From Shewanella marisflavi (GTDB lineage Bacteria; Pseudomonadota; Gammaproteobacteria; Enterobacterales; Shewanellaceae): a stretch of 64,000 nucleotides of DNA. Each line of letters starts with the position of its first letter. Position 1 is the first letter of the stretch. The stretch covers positions 558,001 through 622,000 of the forward strand of contig NZ_JAKIKX010000001.1 of NCBI RefSeq assembly GCF_023283925.1. The letters run 5' to 3'. The position numbers were made by a program, and so were the translations under genes. Positions 8,323 to 18,607 of the stretch are shown in pieces. Under the pieces are notes generated by a model. That model was not told the DNA's origin and ran no database searches. It worked only from the letters and a program-made list of their open reading frames with translations.

Positions 8323-9627
8323 CTAAAACAGATCTTTGAGCCTGTGGTATAGCATGCCAGCTGCCAGCATGGGTGACCGAAACGTTGGTCCGCCGGGGAA
8401 GGTCATATGTTGTACCCTGTCGAAGATATCGAAACGCTCAGCCTGGGCCGTCAACGCTTCGGCGATCAGCTTGGCGGCCATGTGGGTGGCGTTAACCCCG
8501 TGACCGGCGTAAGCCTGTGCATAGAGAATATTGGGACAATCAGGTAGCCTGCCGATCTGCGGTAGACGATTGGCGCCAATGCCTATCATGCCACCCCATT
8601 CGTAGTCGATTTTGACCCCTTTAAGTTGAGGGAATACCTTCTCCAGGTTAGGGCGTAGGGCGGCGTTGATATCCTTGGGATCTTTGCCCGAGTAGGTACA
8701 TAGGCCGCCAAACAGCAGGCGACTATCCTGGGAGAGGTGGAAGTAATCGAGATCGATACGCATATCGGCAAAGGCCATATTTTGCGGAATGATCTCGTCA
8801 CACTGTTCCTGGGTCAGTGGTTCGGTGGCTAACAGATAACTGCCTGCTGGCAGCACCTTACCACCCACATAGCTATTGAGTTCGTGGCCGATATAGGCGT
8901 TGCCGGCGAGCACCAGATAGCGACAGTCGACGCGGCCGTGCTGAGTATGCACTATGGGGCGCTCTCCCTTAATTATCTTGGTGGCGGCGCTATATTCGAA
9001 CATCTTCACCCCTAAACTGCGGGCCACCTTGGCTTCGCCAAGGGCCAGATTGAGGGGATGCAGGTGGCCGCTGTTCATGTCGACTAGTGCGCCACTATAG
9101 ATGTCTGAGCCTATCACTTCGCCGAGCTGGTGTTTCTCCAGTAGTTTAAAGCCTTCGCGCCCCTGACTGAGCATCTCCTGGTAGTCGGCGGTAAGCTCCT
9201 TCATGTGTCTGGGCTTGGTGGCCAGATCGCAGTAGCCCATCCTTAGGTTACAGTCGATATTATGTTCGGCGATACGGTTACGCACAATCTCCACCGCTTC
9301 GAAGCCCATCTCGTGAATGGCTGCCACACCCTCAGAGCCTATTTCGTTACGAAACTGTTCGACATCGTGGCCTATACCACGGATCAGCTCGCCCCCATTG
9401 CGGCCCGATGCCCCCCAGCCGATCCGCTTAGCCTCAAGCAAGACAATGCTGAAACCTTTTTGAGCCAGCTCTATGGCGGTGTTGATACCACTAAAGCCGC
9501 CACCAACGATGCAGACATCGGCGCTGATCTGTTCGGTGAGCTGAGGCTGCGGTTCTAGGGCATTAGCTGTGGCATGGTAGTAAGAATCAGGATATTGGTC
9601 ACTGTGGACCGGGCGCTTGCTAGTCAT
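8323..9627 (-). CDS. FAD-dependent amine oxidase, divergent PuuB paralogue
   Basis: This 434-residue member of the DAO family has an N-terminal dinucleotide fold (ADVCIVGGGFSGINTAIELAQ), then LLEAKRIGWGASGRNGGELIRGIG, GHLHPLNLALGEAK and a C-terminal YAQAYAGHGVNATHMAAKLIAEAL. These are PuuB/glycine-oxidase-like signatures. The sequence is clearly more distant from E. coli PuuB than the gene at 18608. I chose ATG 9627 because GGAG lies 5 bases upstream and homology begins there; an upstream in-frame start at 9717 would add 30 residues without support. It is divergent from puuR and probably controlled by it. It may oxidise another glutamylated polyamine or amine (compare the several PauB enzymes of Pseudomonas). 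Confidence 0.8.
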   Translation of the reverse strand: MTSKRPVHSDQYPDSYYHATANALEPQPQLTEQISADVCIVGGGFSGINTAIELAQKGFSIVLLEAKRIGWGASGRNGGELIRGIGHDVEQFRNEIGSEGVAAIHEMGFEAVEIVRNRIAEHNIDCNLRMGYCDLATKPRHMKELTADYQEMLSQGREGFKLLEKHQLGEVIGSDIYSGALVDMNSGHLHPLNLALGEAKVARSLGVKMFEYSAATKIIKGERPIVHTQHGRVDCRYLVLAGNAYIGHELNSYVGGKVLPAGSYLLATEPLTQEQCDEIIPQNMAFADMRIDLDYFHLSQDSRLLFGGLCTYSGKDPKDINAALRPNLEKVFPQLKGVKIDYEWGGMIGIGANRLPQIGRLPDCPNILYAQAYAGHGVNATHMAAKLIAEALTAQAERFDIFDRVQHMTFPGGPTFRSPMLAAGMLYHRLKDLF

Positions 9628-9745
9628 CTTGGCTCCGAATGCGGGGTTTATTCTTGTTATTCGACTAAATTGGTCAGAGTAAGTATACTTTTGACCCTTG
9701 AGTTGGTTATACTTCACACCTGTTGATTATATTTAACATGCTTTT

Positions 9746-9762
9746 TAGTTTGATACAAACTA
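9746..9762. promoter_or_regulatory. Perfect palindrome in the puuB-like/puuR divergent region
   Basis: TAGTTTG-ATA-CAAACTA lies between the start of the puuB-like gene (9627) and puuR (9811). Its position in a divergent regulator promoter suggests an operator, perhaps for autoregulation by PuuR. It does not match the TGAACA half-sites seen elsewhere in the cluster. Confidence 0.4.
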
Positions 9763-9810
9763 GTATGGGAAATTGTTTCGGCTGGGGTCTTGTTGGATAG
9801 GAGATGTTTT

Positions 9811-10359
9811 TTGGATATAGGCGCAAATCTCAAAGCTGTTCGTAAAATGAAAGGGTTATCGCAACGCGAGTTAGCCAAACGTGCCGGCGTGACCAACAGC
9901 ACCATCTCTATGATCGAGAAGAACAGCGTCAGTCCGTCGGTAAGCTCCCTGAAGAAAGTTTTGTCGGGATTACCTATGTCTCTGGTGGATTTCTTTTCCA
10001 TCGAAGAAAGCATGCCCAGTGAGCAGAAGGTGGTTTACCGCTCAGGTGAGCTGCTGGATATCGGCGATGGTAATCTGGATTACAAGCTGATCGGCAGGGA
10101 CTACCCTAATCGTGCCATGTCTGTGATGAACGAGGTTTACCCGCCAGGGTCTGATACCGGAGAAGAGATGTTACAGCACGAAGGTGAAGAGGCGGCCATG
10201 GTGATTGAAGGTAAACTGGAGATCACCATAGGCGATGAGGTCTATGTGTTGTCCGAAGGCGACAGTTACTACTTTAACAGTGAGCTGCCCCATAGGTTCC
10301 GCAATCCATTCGATAAACCTTGCCGTATCGTCAGCGCGACCACGCCTGCCAATTTCTAA
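9811..10359 (+). CDS. puuR: PuuR-type XRE/cupin transcriptional regulator
   Basis: The 182-residue protein has an N-terminal helix-turn-helix (LSQRELAKRAGVTNSTISMIEKNSVSPSV) and a C-terminal cupin (HEGEEAAMVIEGKLEITIGDEVYVLSEGDSYYFNSELPHRF), the same architecture and length as E. coli PuuR, a repressor released by putrescine. I chose TTG 9811 because an AGGAG (9799-9803) lies 7 bases upstream and the protein then opens with DIGANLKAVRK, as in homologues. An upstream TTG at 9790 would overlap the ribosome site. It is divergent from the puuB-like oxidase gene and should control the TGAACA-containing sites in the cluster. Confidence 0.85.
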   Translation: MDIGANLKAVRKMKGLSQRELAKRAGVTNSTISMIEKNSVSPSVSSLKKVLSGLPMSLVDFFSIEESMPSEQKVVYRSGELLDIGDGNLDYKLIGRDYPNRAMSVMNEVYPPGSDTGEEMLQHEGEEAAMVIEGKLEITIGDEVYVLSEGDSYYFNSELPHRFRNPFDKPCRIVSATTPANF

Positions 10360-10746
10360 TCTGTCTGCTGGGCGCAGAGCCCAGCACCTTCACTTTTCCC
10401 TCATGTTTTCCAGTTCATTTCCCTGTAACGTTTTCGCTTACTTGTGTAAATAATTTTACCCATAAGATTGGCTTTTACGATTTTTAATCGCCGCTAAACT
10501 TTGAGAGCTGTTTCACAAAACAATTGACCCTAATTTAGTCGATTATCGGTGGTGATATTAAATTTTATCGTCTTTCACTATTGTTTTAATTGGTTTTTAT
10601 TTTATTTGTTACCTGCTTGTTTATTTTGTTTTCTAAGACCTATTGCCTCGTTAACTATTTCAGTGTAGTGTGTGAAAAAATGAACATTGAATGAAGTCTG
10701 TTCATTGCTATAACGATAAAAAGACGCAATAAGCTAAAGGTGAACT
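10360..10746. other. Intergenic region between puuR and puuD
   Basis: This 387-base AT-rich stretch holds no supported gene. It must carry the puuDA promoter. The only clear element is the inverted half-site pair at 10679-10706. No terminator with a convincing stem was found after puuR. Confidence 0.5.
10679..10706. promoter_or_regulatory. Candidate PuuR operator upstream of puuDA
   Basis: AATGAACA at 10679-10686 and TGTTCATT at 10699-10706 are 8-base inverted arms, 12 bases apart and about 40 bases before the puuD start. They share the same core as the stronger palindrome at 5369-5403. The position fits repression of the puuDA operon by PuuR. Confidence 0.6.
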
Positions 10747-11508
10747 ATGTCCGATGAAGGACTTGCTGTTATCGGTGTTACGGCCTGTAATCAACAGATA
10801 GGCCTGCACCCTTTTAATATCGTCGGTGAGAAATACCTACTCAGTATTGCCGACGCGACTCAAGGCTGGCCACTGGTCATTCCTGCGCTGGGACATTGTC
10901 CTGCGTCAACTATCTTACCCAGGTTAGATGGTCTGCTGTTCACCGGTTCGCCCTCTAACATCGAGCCCCATCACTATGACGGGGCGGCGAGTGACCCTGA
11001 TACCCTACACGACCCTAAGCGAGACGCGACCAATCTGCCGCTTTTAAAGGCGGCTATCGACGCTGGCGTGCCTGTGCTGGCCATCTGCCGCGGATTTCAA
11101 GAAATGAACGTAGTGTTTGGCGGCTCTTTGCATCAAAAATTGCATCAGGTTGGCGATTATATTGAACACAGAGAAGATACGACGGCAAGTGTCGAGGTGC
11201 AGTATGGCCTGTCTCACCCTGTGAAGATTGAACCGGGAGGATTGCTCCACGAGGCTTGGGGCCGCAATTTAGCAGAGGTGAACTCTGTGCATACTCAAGG
11301 TGTTGACCGTTTGGGTGTTGGATTGCGGCCAGAAGCTTACGCTCCCGATGGATTAATCGAGGCGTTTTCGGTCAAAGAGGCTAAGAGTTTTGCACTAGGG
11401 GTGCAGTTTCACCCTGAATGGAAGGTGCTAGAGAACCCCTTCTATCGCGCGATTTTTAGTGCCTTCAGTCAAGCCTGCCAAGCCAGAGCAGCGCAACGCA
11501 AGAGATAG
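10747..11508 (+). CDS. puuD: Gamma-glutamyl-GABA hydrolase
   Basis: This 253-residue class I glutamine-amidotransferase-like hydrolase has the nucleophile in VLAICRGFQEMNV (C114) and the His-Glu pair in VQFHPEWK (H222, E224). LLFTGSPSNIEPHHY near residue 60-75 is typical of PuuD. It cleaves gamma-glutamyl-GABA to glutamate and GABA, the last step of the glutamylated putrescine route. It lies 5 bp before puuA and is clearly cotranscribed. The promoter region holds PuuR-like half-sites. Confidence 0.9.
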   Translation: MSDEGLAVIGVTACNQQIGLHPFNIVGEKYLLSIADATQGWPLVIPALGHCPASTILPRLDGLLFTGSPSNIEPHHYDGAASDPDTLHDPKRDATNLPLLKAAIDAGVPVLAICRGFQEMNVVFGGSLHQKLHQVGDYIEHREDTTASVEVQYGLSHPVKIEPGGLLHEAWGRNLAEVNSVHTQGVDRLGVGLRPEAYAPDGLIEAFSVKEAKSFALGVQFHPEWKVLENPFYRAIFSAFSQACQARAAQRKR

Positions 11509-11513
11509 TAACC

Positions 11514-12863
11514 ATGAAGAAGTTAATTGAATATTTAAAAGCCAATAAGATCACCGAAGTTGAATGTGTTATCAGTGACATGACGGGTATCGCGCGCGGT
11601 AAAATCGCCCCCGTCGACAAGTTTATCGATGAAAAGGGGATGCGCCTGCCTGAGAGCGTCTTGCTGCAAACCGTTACCGGTGACTATGTTGATGATGACA
11701 TGTATGACAGCCTGCTGGACAAGGCGGATATCGATTTTGTCTGTGTGCCCGATGAGAATGCGGTATTTATGTTGCCTTGGACAGTCGAGGCGACGGCTCA
11801 GGTGATCCACGACACCTTCGATAAAATGGGGAATCCAATTGAACTATCTCCCCGTAACCTGCTGAAGAAAGTGCTTAAGCTTTATGAGGACAAAGGTTGG
11901 AAACCTGTGGTTGCGCCTGAGATGGAGTTTTATCTTACCCACAGAAACTCGGATCCTGATATTCCATTAATCCCGCCTGTGGGACGCAGTGGCCGTAAAG
12001 AATCAGGACGCCAGTCGTTTTCTATCGATGCAGCCAATGAATATGATCCCCTGTTTGAAGATATGTACGATTGGTGTGAGGCTCAGGGGCTTGATATCGA
12101 CACTCTGATCCACGAGGAAGGCACCGCCCAGATGGAGATCAACTTCAGTCATGGCGACGCTCTGTCACTGGCTGATCAGGTGTTTGTCTTTAAGCGTACT
12201 CTGCGCGAGGCCGCTCTTAAGCATGACGTGTGTGCCACCTTTATGGCTAAGCCTGTAACCGATGAACCGGGCAGCGCCATGCACATTCACCAGAGTGTAG
12301 TGGACACCAAAACAGGCAAAAATATCTTTACCAACGAAGACGGCACAAAAAGTGCTAAGTTCCTGAGCTATATCGGTGGATTGCAAAAATATATTCCAGA
12401 GTTGCTGCCGCTGATGGCGCCCAATGTGAACTCGTTTAGACGTTTCCTACCTGGCACCTCGGCGCCTGTTAACCTGGAATGGGGCGATGAGAATCGTACC
12501 TGTGGTCTGCGTATTCCTGAGTCGTCTCCACAGAATCGTCGTATCGAGAACCGCATTGCCGGTGCCGATGCCAATAGTTATCTGGCGATCGCTGCGACCT
12601 TACTGTGCGGCTACATGGGGATGGTGGAAGATGTGAAACCATCGACACCTGTGCAAGGCCGTGCGAATGAGAATCGTCAGGGGATCAGTCTGCCGTTGAC
12701 CTTGGAAGAGGCGCTAGCCGTGATGTCTGAAAGCTCTGCGGTGAGGGAATATCTAGGTGATACCTTTACCTCTGGTTATATCGCGGTGAAGCAGACCGAC
12801 CTTGAAAATTTCCGCCGGGTAATTAGTTCGTGGGAACGTGAGTTCTTATTGCTGACAGTTTAA
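11514..12863 (+). CDS. puuA: Gamma-glutamylputrescine synthetase
   Basis: This 449-residue glutamine-synthetase-fold ligase joins glutamate to putrescine (or a related polyamine) using ATP. It shows the GS beta-Grasp domain (ECVISDMTGIARGKI), the metal/glutamate motif VAPEMEFYLT, the catalytic core GSAMHIHQSV and the ATP/glutamate segment NRTCGLRIPESSPQNRRIENRIAGADANSYL. It lacks the adenylylation-type tail of GlnA. It is the second gene of puuDA. Substrate preference among putrescine, cadaverine, diaminopropane and spermidine cannot be read from the sequence. Confidence 0.9.
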   Translation: MKKLIEYLKANKITEVECVISDMTGIARGKIAPVDKFIDEKGMRLPESVLLQTVTGDYVDDDMYDSLLDKADIDFVCVPDENAVFMLPWTVEATAQVIHDTFDKMGNPIELSPRNLLKKVLKLYEDKGWKPVVAPEMEFYLTHRNSDPDIPLIPPVGRSGRKESGRQSFSIDAANEYDPLFEDMYDWCEAQGLDIDTLIHEEGTAQMEINFSHGDALSLADQVFVFKRTLREAALKHDVCATFMAKPVTDEPGSAMHIHQSVVDTKTGKNIFTNEDGTKSAKFLSYIGGLQKYIPELLPLMAPNVNSFRRFLPGTSAPVNLEWGDENRTCGLRIPESSPQNRRIENRIAGADANSYLAIAATLLCGYMGMVEDVKPSTPVQGRANENRQGISLPLTLEEALAVMSESSAVREYLGDTFTSGYIAVKQTDLENFRRVISSWEREFLLLTV

Positions 12864-12912
12864 TTGGTTACTGCACTTTGATGGTGCACTCTTCTCATCA
12901 GTTTGGGGCGTT

Positions 12913-12932
12913 GGTACGTCATGTGACGTACC
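12913..12932. other. Perfect stem-loop after puuA
   Basis: GGTACGTCA-TG-TGACGTACC is a 9-bp perfect inverted repeat 50 bases after puuA. No T-run follows, so it is not a standard terminator. It could be an operator or an RNA 3'-end stabiliser between puuDA and the pot genes. Confidence 0.4.
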
Positions 12933-13031
12933 GATTACTGAGGTGGGAATAGCGAGCGTTTAATCGTTTTAAATTCAGATTGAACGGAAAAATATTCAGT
13001 TTTACACTACGGGAGAAAAAAGAGGTAGATG

Positions 13032-13075
13032 GGTTCGATGCGATTGTAAGCTGTAGCATTGGTCAATAATAACAA
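13032..13075 (+). repeat. Copy 1 of a 43-44-bp element upstream of potF genes
   Basis: The block opens GGTTCGATGCGATTGTAAGC and ends AATAATAACAA. It recurs at 14315-14357 with only two visible differences. CGATGC and GCATTG inside it can pair as a 6-bp stem with one G-U pair. It lies about 77 bases before the potF1 start, in the probable untranslated leader. Confidence 0.65.
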
Positions 13076-13083
13076 AATAATGA

Positions 13084-14253
<1,170 letters not shown>

Positions 14254-14314
14254 TGTGAAAATTTATCCTACTCGCATTGGCGAGTAGGGTAGTTAACTTT
14301 TTGAATGTTAGACA

Positions 14315-14357
14315 GGTTCGATGCGGTTGTAAGCTGTAGCATTGGCAATAATAACAA
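14315..14357 (+). repeat. Copy 2 of the 43-44-bp element upstream of potF genes
   Basis: Nearly identical to 13032-13075 (GGTTCGATGCGGTTGTAAGC at the left end, AATAATAACAA at the right). It sits in the 175-base gap between potF1 and potF2, 71 bases before the potF2 start. The equal position before both genes suggests either duplication of the whole unit or a conserved leader function. Confidence 0.65.
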
Positions 14358-14416
14358 TGAAAGCCGTCACAAGCGGCAATGCAATGGCAGTAATCATCAG
14401 ACTACTGGCAAGCTAA

Positions 14417-15529
<1,113 letters not shown>

Positions 15530-15630
15530 TGCCGAGTGTCGAGAGGGCAAGTTCGCTTGCCCTCAATTAATCAAGATCATCTAAATATTGCAGTAGGCGC
15601 CCCCTGTGGTGCTTTTTGTGGAGAAGTATT

Positions 15631-16767
15631 ATGGCTAGCAATTCGGGCGTCACCAATAAACCGACAACAAAGACGCAAGGAGAGGTGTTGCTGAAGATAG
15701 AGAGAGTCAGCAAGCTATTTGACGATGTTCGTGCTGTTGACGACGTCTCGCTAAATATTAATCGTGGGGAAATTTTTGCTTTGCTTGGCGGTTCGGGTTC
15801 AGGGAAATCCACACTGCTTCGCATGCTGGCAGGCTTTGAAAAGCCGACCGAGGGGCGTATCTACCTCGATGGCCAGGATATTACCGATATGCCGCCCTAT
15901 GAGCGTCCTATCAACATGATGTTCCAATCTTATGCTCTGTTTCCACATATGACAGTGGCACAAAATATCGCCTTCGGTCTCAAGCAGGATAAGATGCCAA
16001 AGGAAGAGATAGAGCAAAGAGTTAATGAGATGCTCAAGCTGGTGCATATGGAAGCTTATGCAAAGCGTAAGCCTAACCAGCTTTCTGGCGGTCAGCGCCA
16101 GCGTGTCGCCTTAGCGCGTTCACTGGCTAAGCGTCCGAAACTCTTACTGCTCGATGAGCCCATGGGCGCACTCGATAAAAAACTTCGTACCCAGATGCAA
16201 CTGGAAGTGGTCGATATTCTTGAGGCCGTTGGGGTGACCTGTGTGATGGTAACTCACGATCAGGAAGAGGCCATGACCATGGCCGAGCGTATTGCCATTA
16301 TGAGTGACGGCTGGATAGTGCAGACCGGTTCACCTATGGATATCTATGAGAGCCCGGCGAACCGCATGGTGGCTGAGTTTATTGGCAGTGTTAACCTGTT
16401 TGAAGGGGATATTGTCGAGGATGAGGTTGACCATGTGGTGATCAAAGCCCCCAACCTTCCTCAGCCTTTCTATGTGGGCTACGGGGTATCAACCAGCGTC
16501 GATACCACCAAGGTTTGGGTCGCTATCCGCCCCGAGAAGACCCATATCAGCCGCGAGCAACCCCAGGAGTCTTACAACTGGTGTGCTGGGGAGGTTGAAG
16601 ATATCGCCTACCTCGGGGGGATCTCGGTTTACTACATACGTCTGAGCAATGGTCAGTTGATTCAGTCTGTCATGACTAACAGCGATCGCCGTGCCGACTC
16701 GCCAACCTGGGAAGAGCATGTCTTCGTGAGTTGGGAAGCGACCAGTGCCGTTGTATTGAGATCTTAA
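15631..16767 (+). CDS. potG: Polyamine ABC transporter ATPase
   Basis: This 378-residue ABC ATPase energises polyamine import at the inner membrane. It has Walker A GGSGSGKST, the signature LSGGQRQRVALARS, Walker B LLLLDEPMGALD and the switch His in VMVTHDQEEAM. A C-terminal TOBE-like regulatory domain (about residues 270-378) follows. The ATG at 15631 has GGAG seven bases upstream and matches PotG-type N-termini; an earlier in-frame start at 15616 overlaps that site. It is the first of three tightly packed genes (potG-potH-potI). Confidence 0.9.
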   Translation: MASNSGVTNKPTTKTQGEVLLKIERVSKLFDDVRAVDDVSLNINRGEIFALLGGSGSGKSTLLRMLAGFEKPTEGRIYLDGQDITDMPPYERPINMMFQSYALFPHMTVAQNIAFGLKQDKMPKEEIEQRVNEMLKLVHMEAYAKRKPNQLSGGQRQRVALARSLAKRPKLLLLDEPMGALDKKLRTQMQLEVVDILEAVGVTCVMVTHDQEEAMTMAERIAIMSDGWIVQTGSPMDIYESPANRMVAEFIGSVNLFEGDIVEDEVDHVVIKAPNLPQPFYVGYGVSTSVDTTKVWVAIRPEKTHISREQPQESYNWCAGEVEDIAYLGGISVYYIRLSNGQLIQSVMTNSDRRADSPTWEEHVFVSWEATSAVVLRS

Positions 16768-16777
16768 CGGGGGCGTT

Positions 16778-17686
16778 ATGAAGAAGAAATCATTGAGGTT
16801 CCGCTTGCCCAAGGGGCAATGCTGGACCATAGGTGTGCCCTATTTTTGGCTGTTGATGTTCTTTGCCTTGCCTTTTGCCATCGTATTGAAGATCAGTTTA
16901 TCGACGCCAGCTGTGTCGATTCCGCCTTATGAGGCCTTGTATCAGTATGCTGATGAGTCACTGCAGATCATGCTGAATCTGGGCAACTACATATTGATTT
17001 TCCAAGATAGTCTCTATGTAAATGCCTATTTGGGCTCCCTTAAGATGGCCTTTATCACCACGTTAGGTTGTCTGCTGATTGGTTACCCTATGGCCTATGC
17101 CATTGCCAGGGCGCCTAAACAGCACCAAACCGTGCTGATCCTCTTGGTGATGTTGCCCTCCTGGACCTCGTTTCTTATCCGTGTTTATGCCTGGATGGGG
17201 ATACTGAGTAACAATGGGGTGATCAATAATGTGCTGATGTGGCTTGGGGTGATCTCTGAGCCGATTCAGATGCTGAACACTAACTTTGCCGTCTATGTGG
17301 GTATTATCTATACCTATCTGCCCTTTATGATCTTGCCCCTGTACGCCAACTTGTCTCAGCTTGATGGTAGCCTGCTAGAGGCTGCAGCGGATCTGGGCTC
17401 ACGTAGCCTGAATACCTTCTGGAAGGTCACTTTGCCTTTGTCTAAGGGCGGGGTGATAGCCGGTTCCATGTTGGTGTTTATTCCTGTGGTCGGGGAGTTT
17501 GTTATCCCTGAACTGTTGGGCGGTCCTGACTCGCTCATGATAGGTAAGGTGCTTTGGCAGGAGTTCTTCAACAATCGTGATTGGCCGGTTGCTTCGTCGC
17601 TCGCCATCGTGATGTTAGCGCTCTTGATCATTCCTATTACCTTATTCCATCGTTATCAGTCCAGAAGTATGGAGAAGACGATATGA
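16778..17686 (+). CDS. potH: Polyamine ABC transporter permease PotH
   Basis: This 302-residue inner-membrane permease has six predicted helices, starting with GVPYFWLLMFFALPFAIVLK. The EAA loop reads LEAAADLGSRSLNTFWKVTLPLS, which docks on the PotG ATPase. A large periplasmic loop after the first helix (about residues 45-80) is usual in PotH/PotB proteins. It begins 10 bp after potG and overlaps potI by 4 bp (ATGA), so translation is coupled. Confidence 0.9.
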   Translation: MKKKSLRFRLPKGQCWTIGVPYFWLLMFFALPFAIVLKISLSTPAVSIPPYEALYQYADESLQIMLNLGNYILIFQDSLYVNAYLGSLKMAFITTLGCLLIGYPMAYAIARAPKQHQTVLILLVMLPSWTSFLIRVYAWMGILSNNGVINNVLMWLGVISEPIQMLNTNFAVYVGIIYTYLPFMILPLYANLSQLDGSLLEAAADLGSRSLNTFWKVTLPLSKGGVIAGSMLVFIPVVGEFVIPELLGGPDSLMIGKVLWQEFFNNRDWPVASSLAIVMLALLIIPITLFHRYQSRSMEKTI

Positions 17687-18510
17687 GCAACAGATTACGT
17701 AAGATGAGTTTCTCCACTCTGATGCTGTGGGGTGGCATGGCTTTCCTCTATGCGCCCATGTTTATTCTGGTCTTCTACTCTTTTAACGAGTCTAAGCTGG
17801 TAACGGTATGGGGTGGTTTTTCGGCTAAATGGTATGGCGAACTGTTTCGTGACGAGCAGATCCTCGATGCGGTGGCAACCAGTTTGAAGGTGGCGTTTTT
17901 CGCTTCGACCATGGCCGTGATTTTGGGCACCATGGCGGCATTTGTGATGACACGTTTTGCTCGCTCCTGGGGCAAGATGACACTGTCAAACATGATCACC
18001 GCGCCGCTGGTAATGCCAGAAGTGATCACGGGTCTCTCTCTGTTGCTGCTGTTTGTGCATATGGCCGACCTACTGGGTTGGCCGGCAGAGCGAGGGATGT
18101 TGACCGTGTGGATTGCCCACTCCACCTTCTGTGCGGCTTATGTTGCCGTGGTGGTGTCATCTAGGCTACGCGAGCTGGACCTCTCTATCGAAGAGGCGGC
18201 GCAAGATCTGGGGGCTACGCCTCTCAAGACCTTCTTCCATATCACAGTGCCTATGATATCGCCTGCGCTGATCGCAGGGTGGCTGCTGTCATTTAGCTTA
18301 TCGCTCGATGACTTAGTGATCGCCAGCTTTGCCTCTGGGCCGGGCGCGACGACACTGCCTATGGTGGTTTTCTCCTCGGTACGTATGGGGGTTTCGCCAA
18401 AAATCAACGCACTAGCGACCTTGATCATATTGATCGTTTCGCTTATCGCCTTTATCTCTTGGTATATGGCAAGACGCGCCGATAAACGCAGTCGTATGGC
18501 TAGCGACTAG
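17683..18510 (+). CDS. potI: Polyamine ABC transporter permease PotI
   Basis: This 275-residue permease has six predicted membrane helices and the EAA loop IEEAAQDLGATPLKTFFHITVPM. The SLDDLVIASFASGPGATTLPMVVFSS stretch near the C-terminus is typical of PotI/PotC. The start at 17683 overlaps the potH stop and is preceded by GGAG at 17671-17674. It pairs with PotH to form the channel. It is followed by a very stable GC-rich hairpin and then puuB. Confidence 0.9.
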   Translation: MSNRLRKMSFSTLMLWGGMAFLYAPMFILVFYSFNESKLVTVWGGFSAKWYGELFRDEQILDAVATSLKVAFFASTMAVILGTMAAFVMTRFARSWGKMTLSNMITAPLVMPEVITGLSLLLLFVHMADLLGWPAERGMLTVWIAHSTFCAAYVAVVVSSRLRELDLSIEEAAQDLGATPLKTFFHITVPMISPALIAGWLLSFSLSLDDLVIASFASGPGATTLPMVVFSSVRMGVSPKINALATLIILIVSLIAFISWYMARRADKRSRMASD

Positions 18511-18540
18511 GCTCGCCACTTTCGTGTTTCGCTCAAGATA

Positions 18541-18566
18541 ACAGGTCGCCGCGCCGCGGCGCCTGT
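18541..18566. other. Very GC-rich stem-loop between potI and puuB
   Basis: ACAGG at 18541-18545 pairs with CCTGT at 18562-18566, and inside it CGCCG pairs with CGGCG. No T-run follows. It may slow RNA decay or reduce read-through into puuB. Confidence 0.5.
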
Positions 18567-18607
18567 CAAATGCAACCCATTAATTATAACGATTCAGGGT
18601 GAATGAT

